From the NCBI GenBank assembly GCA_030770545.1, contig CM061098.1, forward strand, positions 17,822,001 to 17,886,000: a stretch of 64,000 bases of DNA, in the 5' to 3' direction. The stretch's first letter is position 1. Every line of letters begins with the position of its first letter. Shown here piece after piece: positions 22,333-33,519 of the stretch. The notes under the pieces are model-generated. The model was given only the letters and a program-made list of their open reading frames with translations, did no database searches and was not told where the DNA came from. Origin of the DNA: Macropodus opercularis. Lineage: Eukaryota > Chordata > Actinopteri > Anabantiformes > Osphronemidae. The translations under genes and the position numbers were made by a program.

Positions 22333-23353
22333 ATTTTTCAATTGCGATAATTAAGAGACTGTCACACAATTTGTTTGTTAGATGTTCGATGATCGCATTC
22401 AACCGACATCGTCCACGGGATGCTATGATGTCAAGCCCACAATCGTTGCAATATCTCCTCTTCCACTTCCTAAGGGACCGAAAGACAACATCCGTTATCG
22501 CCTGAGAACGTTTGATGAAAGAATCTGGTGAATAAAGAAATGATCAACTTTCGGACGCCTGTGAGGATGAGGTTGAGGCCTGTGGTAGACGTAGTCGTTT
22601 TAACCCCGGTCTCACTGCGTTTGGCAGACTCGGGCCGGAGGTGTGAGGCGCTGGGCTGACCCCCTGGGGCTTCTGGAGGACCTGACTCACCAGTATTTTG
22701 AGTGACTGGTTCGCTTTGTTTGAGATCCAGATCTGAAGTGATGACACAACGAGTCGTTATTTTTAAAGCCGTAAGATAACATTATAAATAATTACTTATC
22801 TATGTCTCAATCTTGCTCTGGGTCGGCGGCTGCGCCTGCCGTTGTTGTAGGCGTATCTATTTATCAGAAATGAGAAGTTAGTCATTCTATTCATACAAGG
22901 TTCATATAAATACAAATATGATAAACTGGCCTGTTTGGTTTGGAACTTGAGGCTGAGACGCTATGAGAACAAAATGAGAAAAACAGTATTAAACGTTGTA
23001 AGATAAACTGACTTAACACTGATTATGCTTAAAGTAACACAATCGTTTTTTTTTTTCAAACTTGTCACAAATTACACTAAGCGTTAGCTCGTGAGGCTTG
23101 CTTCGTTTTTAAAACTGTGGCATTAAATGCATAGGACAAACCTGTCAAACAGAAATTGTGTTTCAAAATAAAAACAACTATATACCTATAAAAAAAATAT
23201 ACAAAAAACGTATTGGTCTCACCTTACAGGTGTTTTGGGAGCCATTCTCATATTCTCCATTGGATCTTACTGATATAAATTAGTCTGTTGACACATATTT
23301 AGTTAGAGACCTCGCTAAGAGATACAAGTTTTTCAAGAGGTACCTGACTCCAT
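22325..23353 (-). CDS. Candidate small spliced gene, 125 aa, function unknown
   Basis: Proposed coding exons on the minus strand: 23353-23344, 23269-23223, 22960-22927, 22856-22812, 22732-22691, 22524-22325. The phases join without a stop (378 nt including TGA). Supporting signals: a TATA box about 80 bases upstream of the ATG, a good start context (AACATGG), strong donors after exons 1 (GTACCT), 2 (GTGAGA) and 5 (GTGAGT), and strong acceptors before exons 3, 5 and 6 (TTTATTCACCAG). Weak points: the exon 3 donor is GTTTAT, the exon 2 acceptor has a poor pyrimidine tract, and exon 4 would need an ATTGAG donor. Skipping exon 4 also keeps the frame (110 aa). The product has a short Ser/Thr/Gln-rich N-terminal half. 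The C-terminal part is basic with clustered cysteines (RKWKRRYCNDCGLDI), then a hydrophobic helix ending LLIIAIEKYG. I do not recognise the family. Confidence 0.5.
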
Positions 23354-23426
23354 GTTATAAGGTCGCTCTGCTCTGGTTTGAGTCCTGGTCTTCGGTCTCG
23401 TTCAATTAGCGCCTCCGAGATGTTCG

Positions 23427-23436
23427 TTTTTATATA
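23427..23436 (-). promoter_or_regulatory. TATA box upstream of candidate gene
   Basis: TATATAAAAA on the minus strand, with a plausible start site about 30 bases downstream (near 23400-23406) and the proposed ATG at 23353. Its placement relative to the first donor-bearing exon is what makes it credible. Confidence 0.5.
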
Positions 23437-23472
23437 GCTTCAAGGTAACGTTAGTTAACAGAAGTCTCACTG

Positions 23473-23705
23473 TCATATGTTTGGTGTCACCCCGTTATGA
23501 TTGCCCCCCGCTGCTTGTCTCTGCTTCCACCGCCTCCCACTCTGGTATGTACAGAAATACAGAGCAATGGAAGGGTTCACGTACATGGAACCTCTTCGCG
23601 TTGAGGTTGTGAGTGTTGGTTGATAGCCACACTGTGGTTGCACTGGAGGGGCCTGAGCGTATGGTGAGACGGAGGCCAGCAGTGGGCCGTATTTGATGTT
23701 GGTTG
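23473..23705 (-). CDS. Exon-like open frame upstream, uncertain
   Basis: After a possible acceptor (ACCTCTGAG) at 23706-23708, a frame of about 76 codons stays open to a TGA at 23473. It begins TNIKYGPLLASVSPYAQAPP and includes GSMYVNPSIALYFCTYQSGR, which looks protein-like. A competing frame over 23577-23786 is also open, no domain is recognised, and no upstream exon was found. It could be the last exon of a gene running in from the right, or chance. Confidence 0.2.
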
Positions 23706-23999
23706 CTCAGAGGTTGTAAATGAGCTTTGGGGGCTGGTCATTCTGGAAAGGGGCGAGGCTTTGACAAGCACATTTATAAAATCCATAACAATAAACAGAA
23801 AACTCCTCCAACAGAACTCTCACATGAAAAGAAAATATGAGCAAATATACCCGGGTAGGAGAAAAATCACAATATTGTTTCCTGGGAATTCTTTTGAAGG
23901 TAATACATGAAAATGTTCCTCCTTTAACAAGAGCTGGTGGCAAAGCATAACTCATGTAAAGCATGACCTTGACTTGACTCTTGAGCAAAAACATGGTAC

Positions 24000-24530
24000 A
24001 AAAAACTTCTGTGATTCAGTTTTGGCAGGAGAGGCACAAACATGATCTGCAGCTTAGGTCATGGCACTGAGGCAGGTGAAGGCAGACTACAGGCTTATCT
24101 CTGAGGGTGAGCAGCAGCACATGTGGAAATGGTTAGTGTAACCAACCAAGCTGGAGCATACACGCAGGTGGAACAGGAAGAGGACCTGTCAAAGACTGGA
24201 GGTGAAGCTGCTGACCATGATTAAGATTTGCTGATTACTCTGAGGTCAGCTACAGTCTCCATGTTTGTAATAAAGTAAAGGAATATTATTTCAACCATGA
24301 TACATCCTGGCTCACGTAACATAAGAGAATTTATAGACCGGACTTAGCTGGACACGTTTCCAGGCACCACCCAGGCGTTTTATTCTCACATATACTTTGA
24401 CAAAATAAACAAGCTGCTAATGAGGAACGCAGGATGTGTGTGCTACTCAAAATCAACAACTAAACTAAACTAAAGGAGGCTGTAGCTGCCAGCCCAAACA
24501 CAACGAACACAAAATCACACAAAACTAAAC
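24000..24530. other. Unique DNA, no gene recognised
   Basis: Nothing beyond short random frames was seen. Confidence 0.4.
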
Positions 24531-24534
24531 TACC

Positions 24535-24895
24535 CTGTCTACCTCTTAAACAACAAGTTGGTCAGGAGCCGGTTCTGTCCTGGGCGTCCACTGGAGGAGG
24601 ATGTTGGCCAAGCTGATGTCCATCAAGGACAAGGAAGGAGTGGTGCCGCAGATCCTTCATTTCCACTGTTAGACTGAACAACCAACCAGTATAACAGCCA
24701 CCGTGCAGATCATCTGCTATAGTTTACTAGGAAATGTATGTATAATATCCTGTATCTGTAAACAATGCGTCATTTTCTTTGCACACGCTCCACTTTCATT
24801 CTATTGCACATTATTCATTGTTTGTAGCTGGTGTAGCAATTGAATTTCCTCACTGTGAGATCAATAAAGAATGATCTTATCTTATCTTAAACCTA
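24535..24895 (+). mobile_element. LINE 3' end (Rex1-like tail)
   Basis: It ends AGATCAATAAAGAATGATC followed by TCTTATCTTATCTTA, a short terminal repeat of the kind that ends Rex1/CR1-group LINEs. A tail of the same type occurs inverted at 27652-27790. Confidence 0.6.
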
Positions 24896-25085
24896 GTGCA
24901 AATAAACAAAATAGCAGCTGCTGTGTCTGTGCAAAGAAGGAAGGTGGGAGGTGTGTATTGTGGGTGTTCGTATGTACGAGTGGATGTAAGTGTGTCTAAC
25001 TATCCTGGGCCTCTTGGAGACCAGTACATAGGAGCACAACATTTGCAGAGTCACAGAAACACTCAGATGGCAGATTAGGGCGCAG

Positions 25086-25230
25086 AGGTCAAGTCAAGTC
25101 AAGGTGAGCTTTATTGTCGCTTCGCTGTATGTGACAAAATGTTGCGTCTCGCAGGACCATGATGCAGAGAGAGAGAGAGATAAGCGTAAAGTGCAACACT
25201 TGGCATAAGAGCAAATACTTCAAACATACA
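25086..25230 (-). mobile_element. LINE 3' end fragment, minus strand
   Basis: On the plus strand it opens with AAGTCAAGTCAAGGTGAGCT and TTTATTGTCGC. This is the reverse complement of a LINE 3' end with AATAAAGCTCACC and a CTTGA repeat. A GA-rich run lies at about 25166-25182. Confidence 0.55.
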
Positions 25231-25239
25231 CATAAACCT

Positions 25240-26390
25240 GTACAATGTATTTTAAATCTATATACAGCTAACTTAAACTAAGGCTATACTACGACTTACA
25301 AATAGATAAATAAATGACTATACACATTAACCTACGACAGACTGTACAGGTACTTACAAGACATGGGTACAAGATGTTGAGCAAAGAGCTATTTCCTGTG
25401 GTTATTACACCTCAGAGTTTCACAGTGTTTCTTATAGTAAAGATGGTCTGTATTTAGAGTTGTGTTGTGCTTGAAGAGACAAAAGTGCGTTGGTGAGGGT
25501 TGGTTTGTTATGCCTCTCACCTGTGTACAGCACACTTCAGGATTTACACACTGTTTTTGATGGGGGGAGGTAGAGATGGTCTATGTTTTCGGGTGAGCAG
25601 GGAGATAAAGTTTAGGGCGTTCACAGTTCACAGAGCTATAGGTGGACTGCTCTCCTCAGGCAGCCCCAGAATGTCCTCAACCGAAGGTCTTTTAAGCAGA
25701 TGCTCTTCAGACGGCCACAGTTGGTTGGCGGCGTGAAACAAAGGGCCCAATGGCAGCCAAGGGCGGGATCCACACTGCAAGCCACCAGTCAGGCACAGTC
25801 AGCTTCATTTCATCTCCACACCTCCCTTAGTCATCGACCAATCCAAAACGCGCACTGACAGGAAACAGACGACCGAACAAACAAAGTCATAAGAAACCAT
25901 TATCAACCATGGTCAACAGTACTGGAGTACAAACCTACTGTCATGTAACACAAGATGTTCTGCTTTATAAAAAATAGCGAGCTCAGCACGGTTCCCTGAT
26001 GACGTGTGGAAACTGCAGAGAGCATCTCTGAAAGCATTTCTACATAGTGATGTAGTTTTAGTTGTGAAGGTTGGGGAATGCATCATGAGAATGAATGTCC
26101 TCACAACTTTAGACGTCAGTAATGCATTTGTGTATGTGAGATTTCTACCCTTTCTGCAGCACACACACAGTTTCTACTGTATATATTTCCCTCTTGTGTT
26201 TTTCTGAGTGCTCTTACCTTTGCTGCTCTCATCTATCCACATTTCACTTTGTGTGAAAGTGTGTGTGTGTGAGTCTTTGTGTTTATAACCCATTTATTCC
26301 ACTAGAATGTGATTAATGATAAGTGATACCAGAGGCATTATCCTGATCATGGCAGAGCAACACAATACCTCCATCCTCTAAACAGGGTCT
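25240..26390. other. Unique DNA, no gene recognised
   Basis: Short frames only. Part of 25240-25500 may be further LINE 3'-UTR, but this could not be confirmed by eye. Confidence 0.35.
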
Positions 26391-26398
26391 CTGGGTAG

Positions 26399-26429
26399 TG
26401 TGTGTATGTGTGTGTGTGTGTGTGTGTGT
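26399..26429. repeat. (TG)n microsatellite
   Basis: A TG run with one TA interruption is visible directly. Confidence 0.9.
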
Positions 26430-26993
26430 CTATGCCCAGAGTTGCAGTGTATGGAAAGTCAAAGAGGACAGATTACCCAGTTCACGTGCCATACACTGAG
26501 CACTGACGTGAAAAAAGAATCAGCAATGACTTATTGTACATGATGTTACAGACAAGTAAAAATGAAATACTACTCATATGTGTAAAATAATGTGTTTACA
26601 TGCATAAAATGTAGGCATGTGACAGACAAAACAAATGTTAAATACAGAGGAAACAAAAAAAGTGTCAAACACAAACTTACAAAATGGGTGAAAAATACAA
26701 AAAATATCTTGGTCTCTTGCTCCTGGGAAGGGTAGTGAGCTGCTGGAGGCAGGGTTCATCCTGGACACTCATACAGTGAATGTCCCGTAGGCGTGAGTCT
26801 GACTCATAGTCTGTCTGAGCCTTCCTGTGATGAACTGGTCACCTGTCCAGAGTGTGCCCTGCCTCTCAGCTAAGTGGCAGCTGTTACAGGCTGCAGCTTA
26901 CAGTTGCAAGAAATGCCCTTTGGGATTACATGGATTTCTGCATAAATTGGTAATAAAATGTGTTCTAAGCTAAATTGCAACATTTACAGTGCA

Positions 26994-27642
26994 AGTTACA
27001 AGCACTGCTCAAATACAAAATACAGATAACCCAGAACCTACAGGCGATATCCCTCATCACCACTCAGTGACGGCAAATCTAATCCTAACAAGAATCCCAA
27101 GACATGAAAAGACTAACTAAAGGGCTGCTCAACCTAGAGCCTAGTGCCCCAAAGCAAAACCTAAAGGGCTACTTAACCTAAGTATTACGCCCACACGCTA
27201 ACTGAGGACCCAAATGCATGACCCTGAACACCACTTACAATTAACTAATATTTATAATGTTAATAATGAAGGACATAGCAACTAACAGAGCAGACAAACA
27301 AACTGAGGCACGGACACATGTGGAACTAAATACTAACACCATCTAACAAAGTCTAACAAGATTTAACAGAGTTTAACATGATCTAATAAATACAAACACA
27401 GTCTAACAAAGTCTAACAGAACAATCACAAAACACATAGACACAGATTACTACACAAAGACAGTGACCTAAACATGAATCTAAACAGAGATCTAGACAAA
27501 CCAGTACACGGTGTAACGGTCAGCAAAAACAATGACACAGAGCAACTGAAATACCAACAAACAGGAAATACAACCCAGGAAGTAACAGAGGAAGACAGGG
27601 ACTCGTCGCGCCCTCCAGGGGTAGAAAGGCCCAACCGTAACA
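26994..27642 (-). mobile_element. Solo LTR (649 bp), TSD GTGCA, minus strand
   Basis: On the minus strand it starts TGTTACGGTTGGGCC and ends TGTAACT. GTGCA flanks both edges (26989-26993 and 27643-27647). It shares with the other LTRs the CTGGAGGGCGC block near the 5' end and the GGCTCTAGGTTGAGC block near the 3' end. No internal region. Confidence 0.8.
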
Positions 27643-27651
27643 GTGCAAGGT

Positions 27652-27790
27652 GGAAAAAGTATGATAAGATCATTCTTTATTGATCCCACAGTGGGGAAAT
27701 TTAATTCAGCTACAAATAATTAGGAATGTGCAAAAGAATGAAAGTGGAGCATGTGCAAAGAAAATGTCATATTTACACGACTTTTTAATC
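27652..27790 (-). mobile_element. LINE 3' tail, minus strand
   Basis: The plus strand reads ATAAGATCATTCTTTATTGA then TCCCACAGTGGGGAAATTTA. This is the reverse complement of a CAATAAAGAATGATC LINE tail like that at 24535-24895. It abuts the solo LTR. Confidence 0.6.
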
Positions 27791-27799
27791 ATCCACATG

Positions 27800-29150
27800 T
27801 TTTGCCTTTGTGTAGTTAGTATTGACCTGTACTACAGTACAGCTATGCTGCTCTGGTACATACTGTATATGCCACAATTTGCACAGGTGACAGCTTGGCT
27901 CAGTCTTGGCTTTCTGTCAGGCTCATGAGGTTATTACCGGCATCATTTTCCAACAATCTTCCAGGATTTCCTCGAGTTCTTGGCTCCTTTGTCCTTCACT
28001 TTCCACTTCAATCAATTCAATATCAGTTTCACCAGAAAAGCACATTTGCATCATCCCACCTCGTCTTCCACACTGTGGTGTAGCCTGGTCAAAGTAGCTA
28101 CTGACATTGGAGTCAGAAAAGACTCCAAAAAGAAAGAATGTTAATGCTGCTCAAACTCATTTTGGGTACTAACAATTAATGTCTTACAATCAAACTATCA
28201 GTAAACGTCTAATACACAGAAAATCAAACTTGCTTTATTAATTTACACTCCAGTTAAATAACCATACCACATTATTCTGCAACACAGAAAGAAATATATA
28301 ACCCATCCACTGATGGGGTCATAAAGGAAGTAATCACATGCCTCCTCCCTTTGTCTCCTGCAGGTGAGTATCCATAACTTAACTCAAACCAGAAAATACA
28401 GTAATAAAGATGCAACCTAATGCACAACACAAACAGACCAACAGGCATAGTAAGCGTTTGCCTGGTTACAAATTAAACTAGAAATCTGGTTAAATTGATT
28501 TAAAATGATTAGCATGATAAAGAAATGTGTACGGTGACAAAATAAAATAACTGGGGACAAGTGGAGCGTTCTCACCCACATTAATTCGGAAGCTGTCCAC
28601 TCACCACATATCTCAGACAGAATCGCCAAAGCCAAAGTCAACACTGGACTCATCAGGCTAAAAACAGTTAAAGAATCTTCAGCTTAACTAGAAGGTCACA
28701 AGCAGACGTATGGAAGCCAAACCTCCTGAAGAGGTAGAAGACACTGTGGTGCAGCCTGTTACGCCTGGTCTGTGTGTGGCGCTCAGCTTGCAGTCGTAGC
28801 ACAACGCAGTGCTCTGCTAAGATGCATGCACACTGAGAAATGCTCAGACCAAAAAGGTCTTGTCATGATTTAGAATACGCTTCGCTTTGATTATTACTTG
28901 TGTGTGGATTTTGGGTCAGACATGAAATATCACAAAGAATCTCTGTGAGGAGAAACTACATGGGGTTTATAAGAAATGCAACCTTGAAGTTTCTTACCTG
29001 GCAAGAGGAAGAGAGGACACTCAGTTCAAGAAAAAACAAAATTAGGTTTTCCTGTTTAAAAGTAAAATTTGTGTTTAAGCAGAAAAAACAAAAGAAAACC
29101 TTTAAAAAAAAAAAATACTAAACATCTTTATTATGGCTGAAAGAAACTGC
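27800..29150. other. Unique DNA, no gene recognised
   Basis: No motif-bearing frame was seen. An A-rich stretch lies at about 29080-29120. Confidence 0.4.
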
Positions 29151-29157
29151 TTTATGA

Positions 29158-29282
29158 AAGTTTGACCGTTTGGCCCTCTGACCCCAGGGGCGCTGTGTTT
29201 TGTCTCCTGTGATGTCATTTCCCAGGTTTGTGTTCCTGGCCAGAAGACGGCGCCTCCTCCTGGAGCGCTGTGGGCAGATTAG
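29158..29282 (+). mobile_element. Possible LTR fragment (5' part)
   Basis: It begins TTTGACCGTTTGGCCCTCTG and soon reads CCCCAGGGGCGC, similar to the first 35 bases of the LTRs at 16627 and 61754. No 3' end or target duplication was found. Confidence 0.35.
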
Positions 29283-29493
29283 ATGATCGACCCAGCAGAA
29301 CAGTTCTGGACCACGTGGGCTGAGCAGCTGACCCCTACCGCTGTGGTGGCGACAGACTCCCCAGAACCACTGAGGAGGAGAGTTGTCCCCACCGGAGCGC
29401 TGAAAGCAAAGCCCAAAGACTTCTACTCACGCCACCTCAAAGCAGGCACAGACGATGCTCACTGCAACTTTCCTGAAACAGACACAGCAGCAG
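29283..29493 (+). CDS. Exon-like ORF with strong splice donor
   Basis: The frame starts at ATG 29283 (MIDPAEQFWTTWAEQLTPTA) and stays open to a strong donor CAG/GTAAGC at 29493/29494, phase 1. The composition (Pro, Thr, Asp, basic PLRRR and KPKDFYSRHLK) is protein-like, but no domain is recognised. Because it directly follows an LTR-like fragment, it could be the start of a retrotransposon gag frame. The donor would also allow a first coding exon. No matching acceptor could be assigned. Confidence 0.3.
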
Positions 29494-29679
29494 GTAAGCG
29501 TTTCTAACACTGGAACATGAGCAATGCTGGTGTGACTGACAGAATTATCTTAGAAAGTCATGTCGTCATCACATACTGTATGTCATCAATGCATAAAATG
29601 TTTTATGCTTGTATGCTTATATGTTTTAATCTTGTTTTTATTCATTATTAGTATTACCGTCCACTATATTGTTTGTTAA

Positions 29680-29757
29680 GTGCCTTGGACAACTCTGTGT
29701 TGGGAGGTGGTGTTATATAAATAAAGTTTGATTGATTGATTGATGAATTGATGTAAC
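29680..29757 (+). mobile_element. LINE/SINE-type 3' tail
   Basis: It contains GTGCCTTGGACAACTCTGTG, TATATAAATAAAGTTTGATT and then a GATT repeat. This is the typical order of a retroposon 3' end in fish. Only the tail is present. Confidence 0.6.
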
Positions 29758-29818
29758 AAGTCATCGGCAGCAGCTCAAAACATGAATTAATTTGAAATAA
29801 ATGGGACTGTGAAATGCA

Positions 29819-30071
29819 ATGGAGGTTGTGGATTGTGAATATTATGAGCAGTCTAAGATGAAGTCGGCAAGAAAAAGACGGATTTCCCCTGTTCGGGAGT
29901 ATTTTGATTTCACTCCTCCCAGCAAGGTACATGTATATAATATTGACTGTATGTGTTACAGGCCTCTGGCTGGAGTGACCTGTTAACAGTGGCGTGTGTC
30001 CTGTCTGTCTGCTACAGGAAAAAGCAGAGAGACGAGTTGCGTGTACTTTAGCAGGCTGCTCGTCTCTTTAA
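29819..30071 (+). pseudogene. Two-exon BED-zinc-finger-like fragment (ZBED/hAT type)
   Basis: Exon 1 (29819-29926) begins MEVVDCEYYEQSKMKSARKR and continues RISPVREYFDFTPPSK. The SPV-x-EYF-DF pattern matches the start of BED zinc fingers of ZBED proteins and hAT transposases, where the usual residue after SPV is Trp (here Arg). It ends at AAG/GTACAT, phase 0. After a 91-base intron, a strong acceptor (CTGTCTGTCTGCTACAG) opens exon 2 (30018-30071). That reads EKAERRVACTLAGCSSL and stops; a BED finger would have a CxxC here, and what is seen is CTLAGC. The early stop and altered residues suggest a decayed copy or a very short product. Similarity is from memory of the family pattern. It sits just downstream of a retroposon tail. 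Confidence 0.4.
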
Positions 30072-30074
30072 TAT

Positions 30075-32560
30075 ACTAACATATTTAACATGCTGTTATC
30101 AATAAATCGACATCCAATTTAACTGACGCATACCTAAAATCTACGCATCTGTACCGTGACAGCAGCTCAGCCAAATTTGACATGTTAATTAGTTATTACA
30201 TGTTTCCTGCATTACAACATGCTATATCAGTGATTACATTACTGGGTGGCTCAGCCCACAGCTTAGACATAAAACAATCACAAACCCTAACAAAAGTATT
30301 ATCCACGACATACAGCTCAACCAAACATAAGCTGTGGCATTTATATGTCCGTAAATATAGAAAGGAATAATACGTTAGGCCGACATTTCCTACTTCAACA
30401 TGACCAGTTACACTCTTAGCTGCTTAAACGTTCATATTCAGAACCTACAACTCTCCACATGTCGGTAATGTAAACTGTATCCAAGTGCTGCTAACCTGCT
30501 ACAGAAACAGGCAGAGAGAGGAGACGGGAGAACGGGAGCATGGCAGCACACGACCAGTGCACACTTTGGTTTTATTCTGTCTCACGTTATCAACTTAAAG
30601 ATGATTGATACTGAGTCCTCGACTTCCTCACTTGTGTTGATTGAGACCTCCAGCCATACTTGTGTCGGCACCGGTACTTAAATGTGTCCCTATAGCCTTA
30701 ACACCCCTATTTACACAACATATTCTCTGAGGAGCTAAGTAAAATGTTTTTTTCTCTTTTAATCTTTTTTATGTTTTATTACATTTTGCGATTGTTTCAG
30801 AGAAGGAGATAGTTCTTTTTACGGCCAGGATGGTGAAAGCCGAGCCTTTGTATGTTCCAGGATCTCTTTGTTTACGATCCAGCTTCTGACATCAAATTGT
30901 GATGGAAAGAAGTTTGTTTTCTCTTCGCAATGAGAGTGAAATAAGACCCAGACATGTCTATGTGAAGTCTGTTCTTTGCAAAGAATTCTAAAGAGTCAGA
31001 CAGAAAGCTGGTGCAGCGCAGAGTGAACAAAACAACACAGAAGGTTTGTAACAAGCACGTAAAGCCTTCACACCGGTGGAGGTTTGTGACCCTGAGAGAG
31101 AAGAGAGAACGCCAGCAGGAATATCAACGTACATAAGCACCATACAGGACCCGTGGTGCGACAATACGAGAGGGTTTAATCAGAACAGAGGTGAGAATGA
31201 GCAGAGAATAAGTCACCGTAGAGACAACTGGTCCTCTGCTAAGCTAAGTAATCTATAACACATAATGTGGCGTCTTTAAGGATGGAAATGGCAAAGGATG
31301 AAACTGATGACATGCCTAAAAATGCTGTGTGCTTCTTAAACCGCCCAGATTCTGAGGTGAATGACTTTATGAGTCAGTTTGGGTCACAAACCATTTCCAA
31401 GTCATTGAATGTTGTTTATATTTCCATTACACAGCATCCAAACTTAAACTGAAAAGACGAACTGAATTAAAAGAGCAACCACTGATGCCATACAACGACC
31501 TGTGGCAGCCATGCAGCACAGTCACAACTACTGCATCTGTCTCCAGTTCAACATGCTGAGCATTTTCACACTTGAAACCCAGATGGCTCAGGTTTATAAG
31601 GCCTGTCCTCTGGGCCTAAACCGCCAGGCAATTAATGCAGACAGAGAAGAGTATGAGATTGGTTTAGACTTACCTAGACAGTACATTTAACCTACTGTAT
31701 CTGCAGGCCCAAGATGGTGTCAGCTTCTTCTACAGTGTATTAATGTCAGCTAGGCTCAGGGCAGATATCAATTCCAGGGTGACAGGGTGAAGCAAAATGT
31801 TTTATGTATTTAGCCTATTTGAAAAGGATGAAAATCAAACTGTCCAGAAGCCTTTCACAAGGCTCAGCTCTCCGTCATTTATTGAGCTTAAACGTGGTAA
31901 CAGAAGGTTCAAATCTTCAAGATGGAGTTTTGTTTGCAAAGATGAAGAATGACACATCAAATTTCACATGTCAAGCAGCGAACTTCAACATCATTGAACA
32001 ACCAAGATGCACATGTAATGCTTCAGTATGTGGCTTTTAATAAATACTTTTTGGTAAAAATATGCTCCAACACAGCTTAATGACAAGAAGTGCTGTCAAA
32101 GGCTCTGTGACCCAGACTCATTGAACATCCTGGCAGCAGAACATTCCCATATTCCCCTTTAATGTTTTTTGAGTGAATCTTACTCTTCTAACGAGTCAGA
32201 GGAGGCCAATTATTTCTGTTTGACTGGTAGGTTTCGTAGCTTTTTCTTTATTGTACTTTTATAGAGACTAACATGGAGTGAGTGAAGTCAATTTGTCTTG
32301 ACCTGCCATAATGTGAGAGGCTTCAATATGTTGAACCATAAGTTTATCGTTTGCATTGGGTGTCACTGATTTGTCAAAAGTATAGCTCCCTGTAAAGAAA
32401 GTGATCAGTGAGACAGAGCCCAAAGTCAGAATGAAGGCGTGAGGAACAGAAAGGAAGAAGAAGTCTAGAAGTCTTTTAAAGTCTAAAAGACATCAGACCG
32501 TGTGGGCTCTAGAATATAATATACTCATTATTACCCTGATATATACATGTCCATACTTTT
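30075..32560. other. Unique DNA, no gene recognised
   Basis: Several 60-80-codon frames (for example 31804-32040 plus) show no domain and no matched splice sites. No repeat found elsewhere in the window was seen. Confidence 0.4.
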
Positions 32561-32569
32561 TTTAAATTC

Positions 32570-32675
32570 ACGTCTATTTTAAACATTTCTAGTTTTGATT
32601 TGTAAATATCTGTGAATTTGTTAACTGTATTTGTATACGTGATGTGGGATCAATAAAGAGTCATCTCATGCCATT
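32570..32675 (+). mobile_element. LINE 3' tail
   Basis: It ends GTGGGATCAATAAAGAGTCA then TCTCATG, similar to the GATCAATAAAGAATGATC tail at 24895. The body is not recognisable. Confidence 0.45.
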
Positions 32676-32679
32676 GAGC

Positions 32680-33515
32680 TACTGTAGAAACATGGTGGTG
32701 TCACGTGTCTCTGTGCTGCTGTGCTGATATCGTTTGGGTTGGCCAGTGCCAGCACACGCTGCTGAAAGGAGAACCCATCTATCATTACTGGAACTGTGCC
32801 AACCCAACTGACTGATGAATTTCCTCTGACCCGGGGTTTTCACACGTAGGCGTATGCGTATCTCAGGTCACCTGCCTTCCTGTCTTTGCCTGCCGTGAGC
32901 TGTAGCTTCATTAATCCCACACCTACAGCGTCCTTACCCACTAACAGCCTGGTTCAGGTCCAGGTTAATTTTATGGCATTGTGAGGCCACTTTGGCGCAT
33001 TTGAACGTAGTGTTTTTCTTCTCTATGAAATTAATGGAAATGAAGTTGTGGCTGCAGAGAAAAACAGCACCTTCATCACACAGGGCCAAGCACAAATTGC
33101 TTGCGCTTTAAGAGTAATCCACAAATGCTGGCACCCATAAACCCCTTTATAATTGGAACACGCTCTGATCTAATCTGTGATGCCTGCAAATTACAAGCAT
33201 CATAGCAGTGATGCTAAATGATCCCACTCACCAGAATCTTACACCGGTTCTCATAGCGCCTGCTTTGAGGCTGGTGTGGTCAAGTGTCTTGTCTTGCATA
33301 GCCTGTTCTACAAATCAATGTTTTATTTGACAGACATGAAATTTAGATTTGCGTTTCTGTGACCTTAACATAAAAAGGCAGTATTTTCTGTCCAGTGCTG
33401 TTAGGCACTTTCTGCTCACTGTTCTAAATGCTGCATGATCTGCTTTGATTGTGATACAGAATGCTTCTGGGTAGATGTGACCAGGGTTATTATTCTGGCA
33501 AGAGTGAAAATCTAC
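32680..33515. other. Unique DNA, no gene recognised
   Basis: Nothing supportable beyond short frames. Confidence 0.4.
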
Positions 33516-33519
33516 AAAA

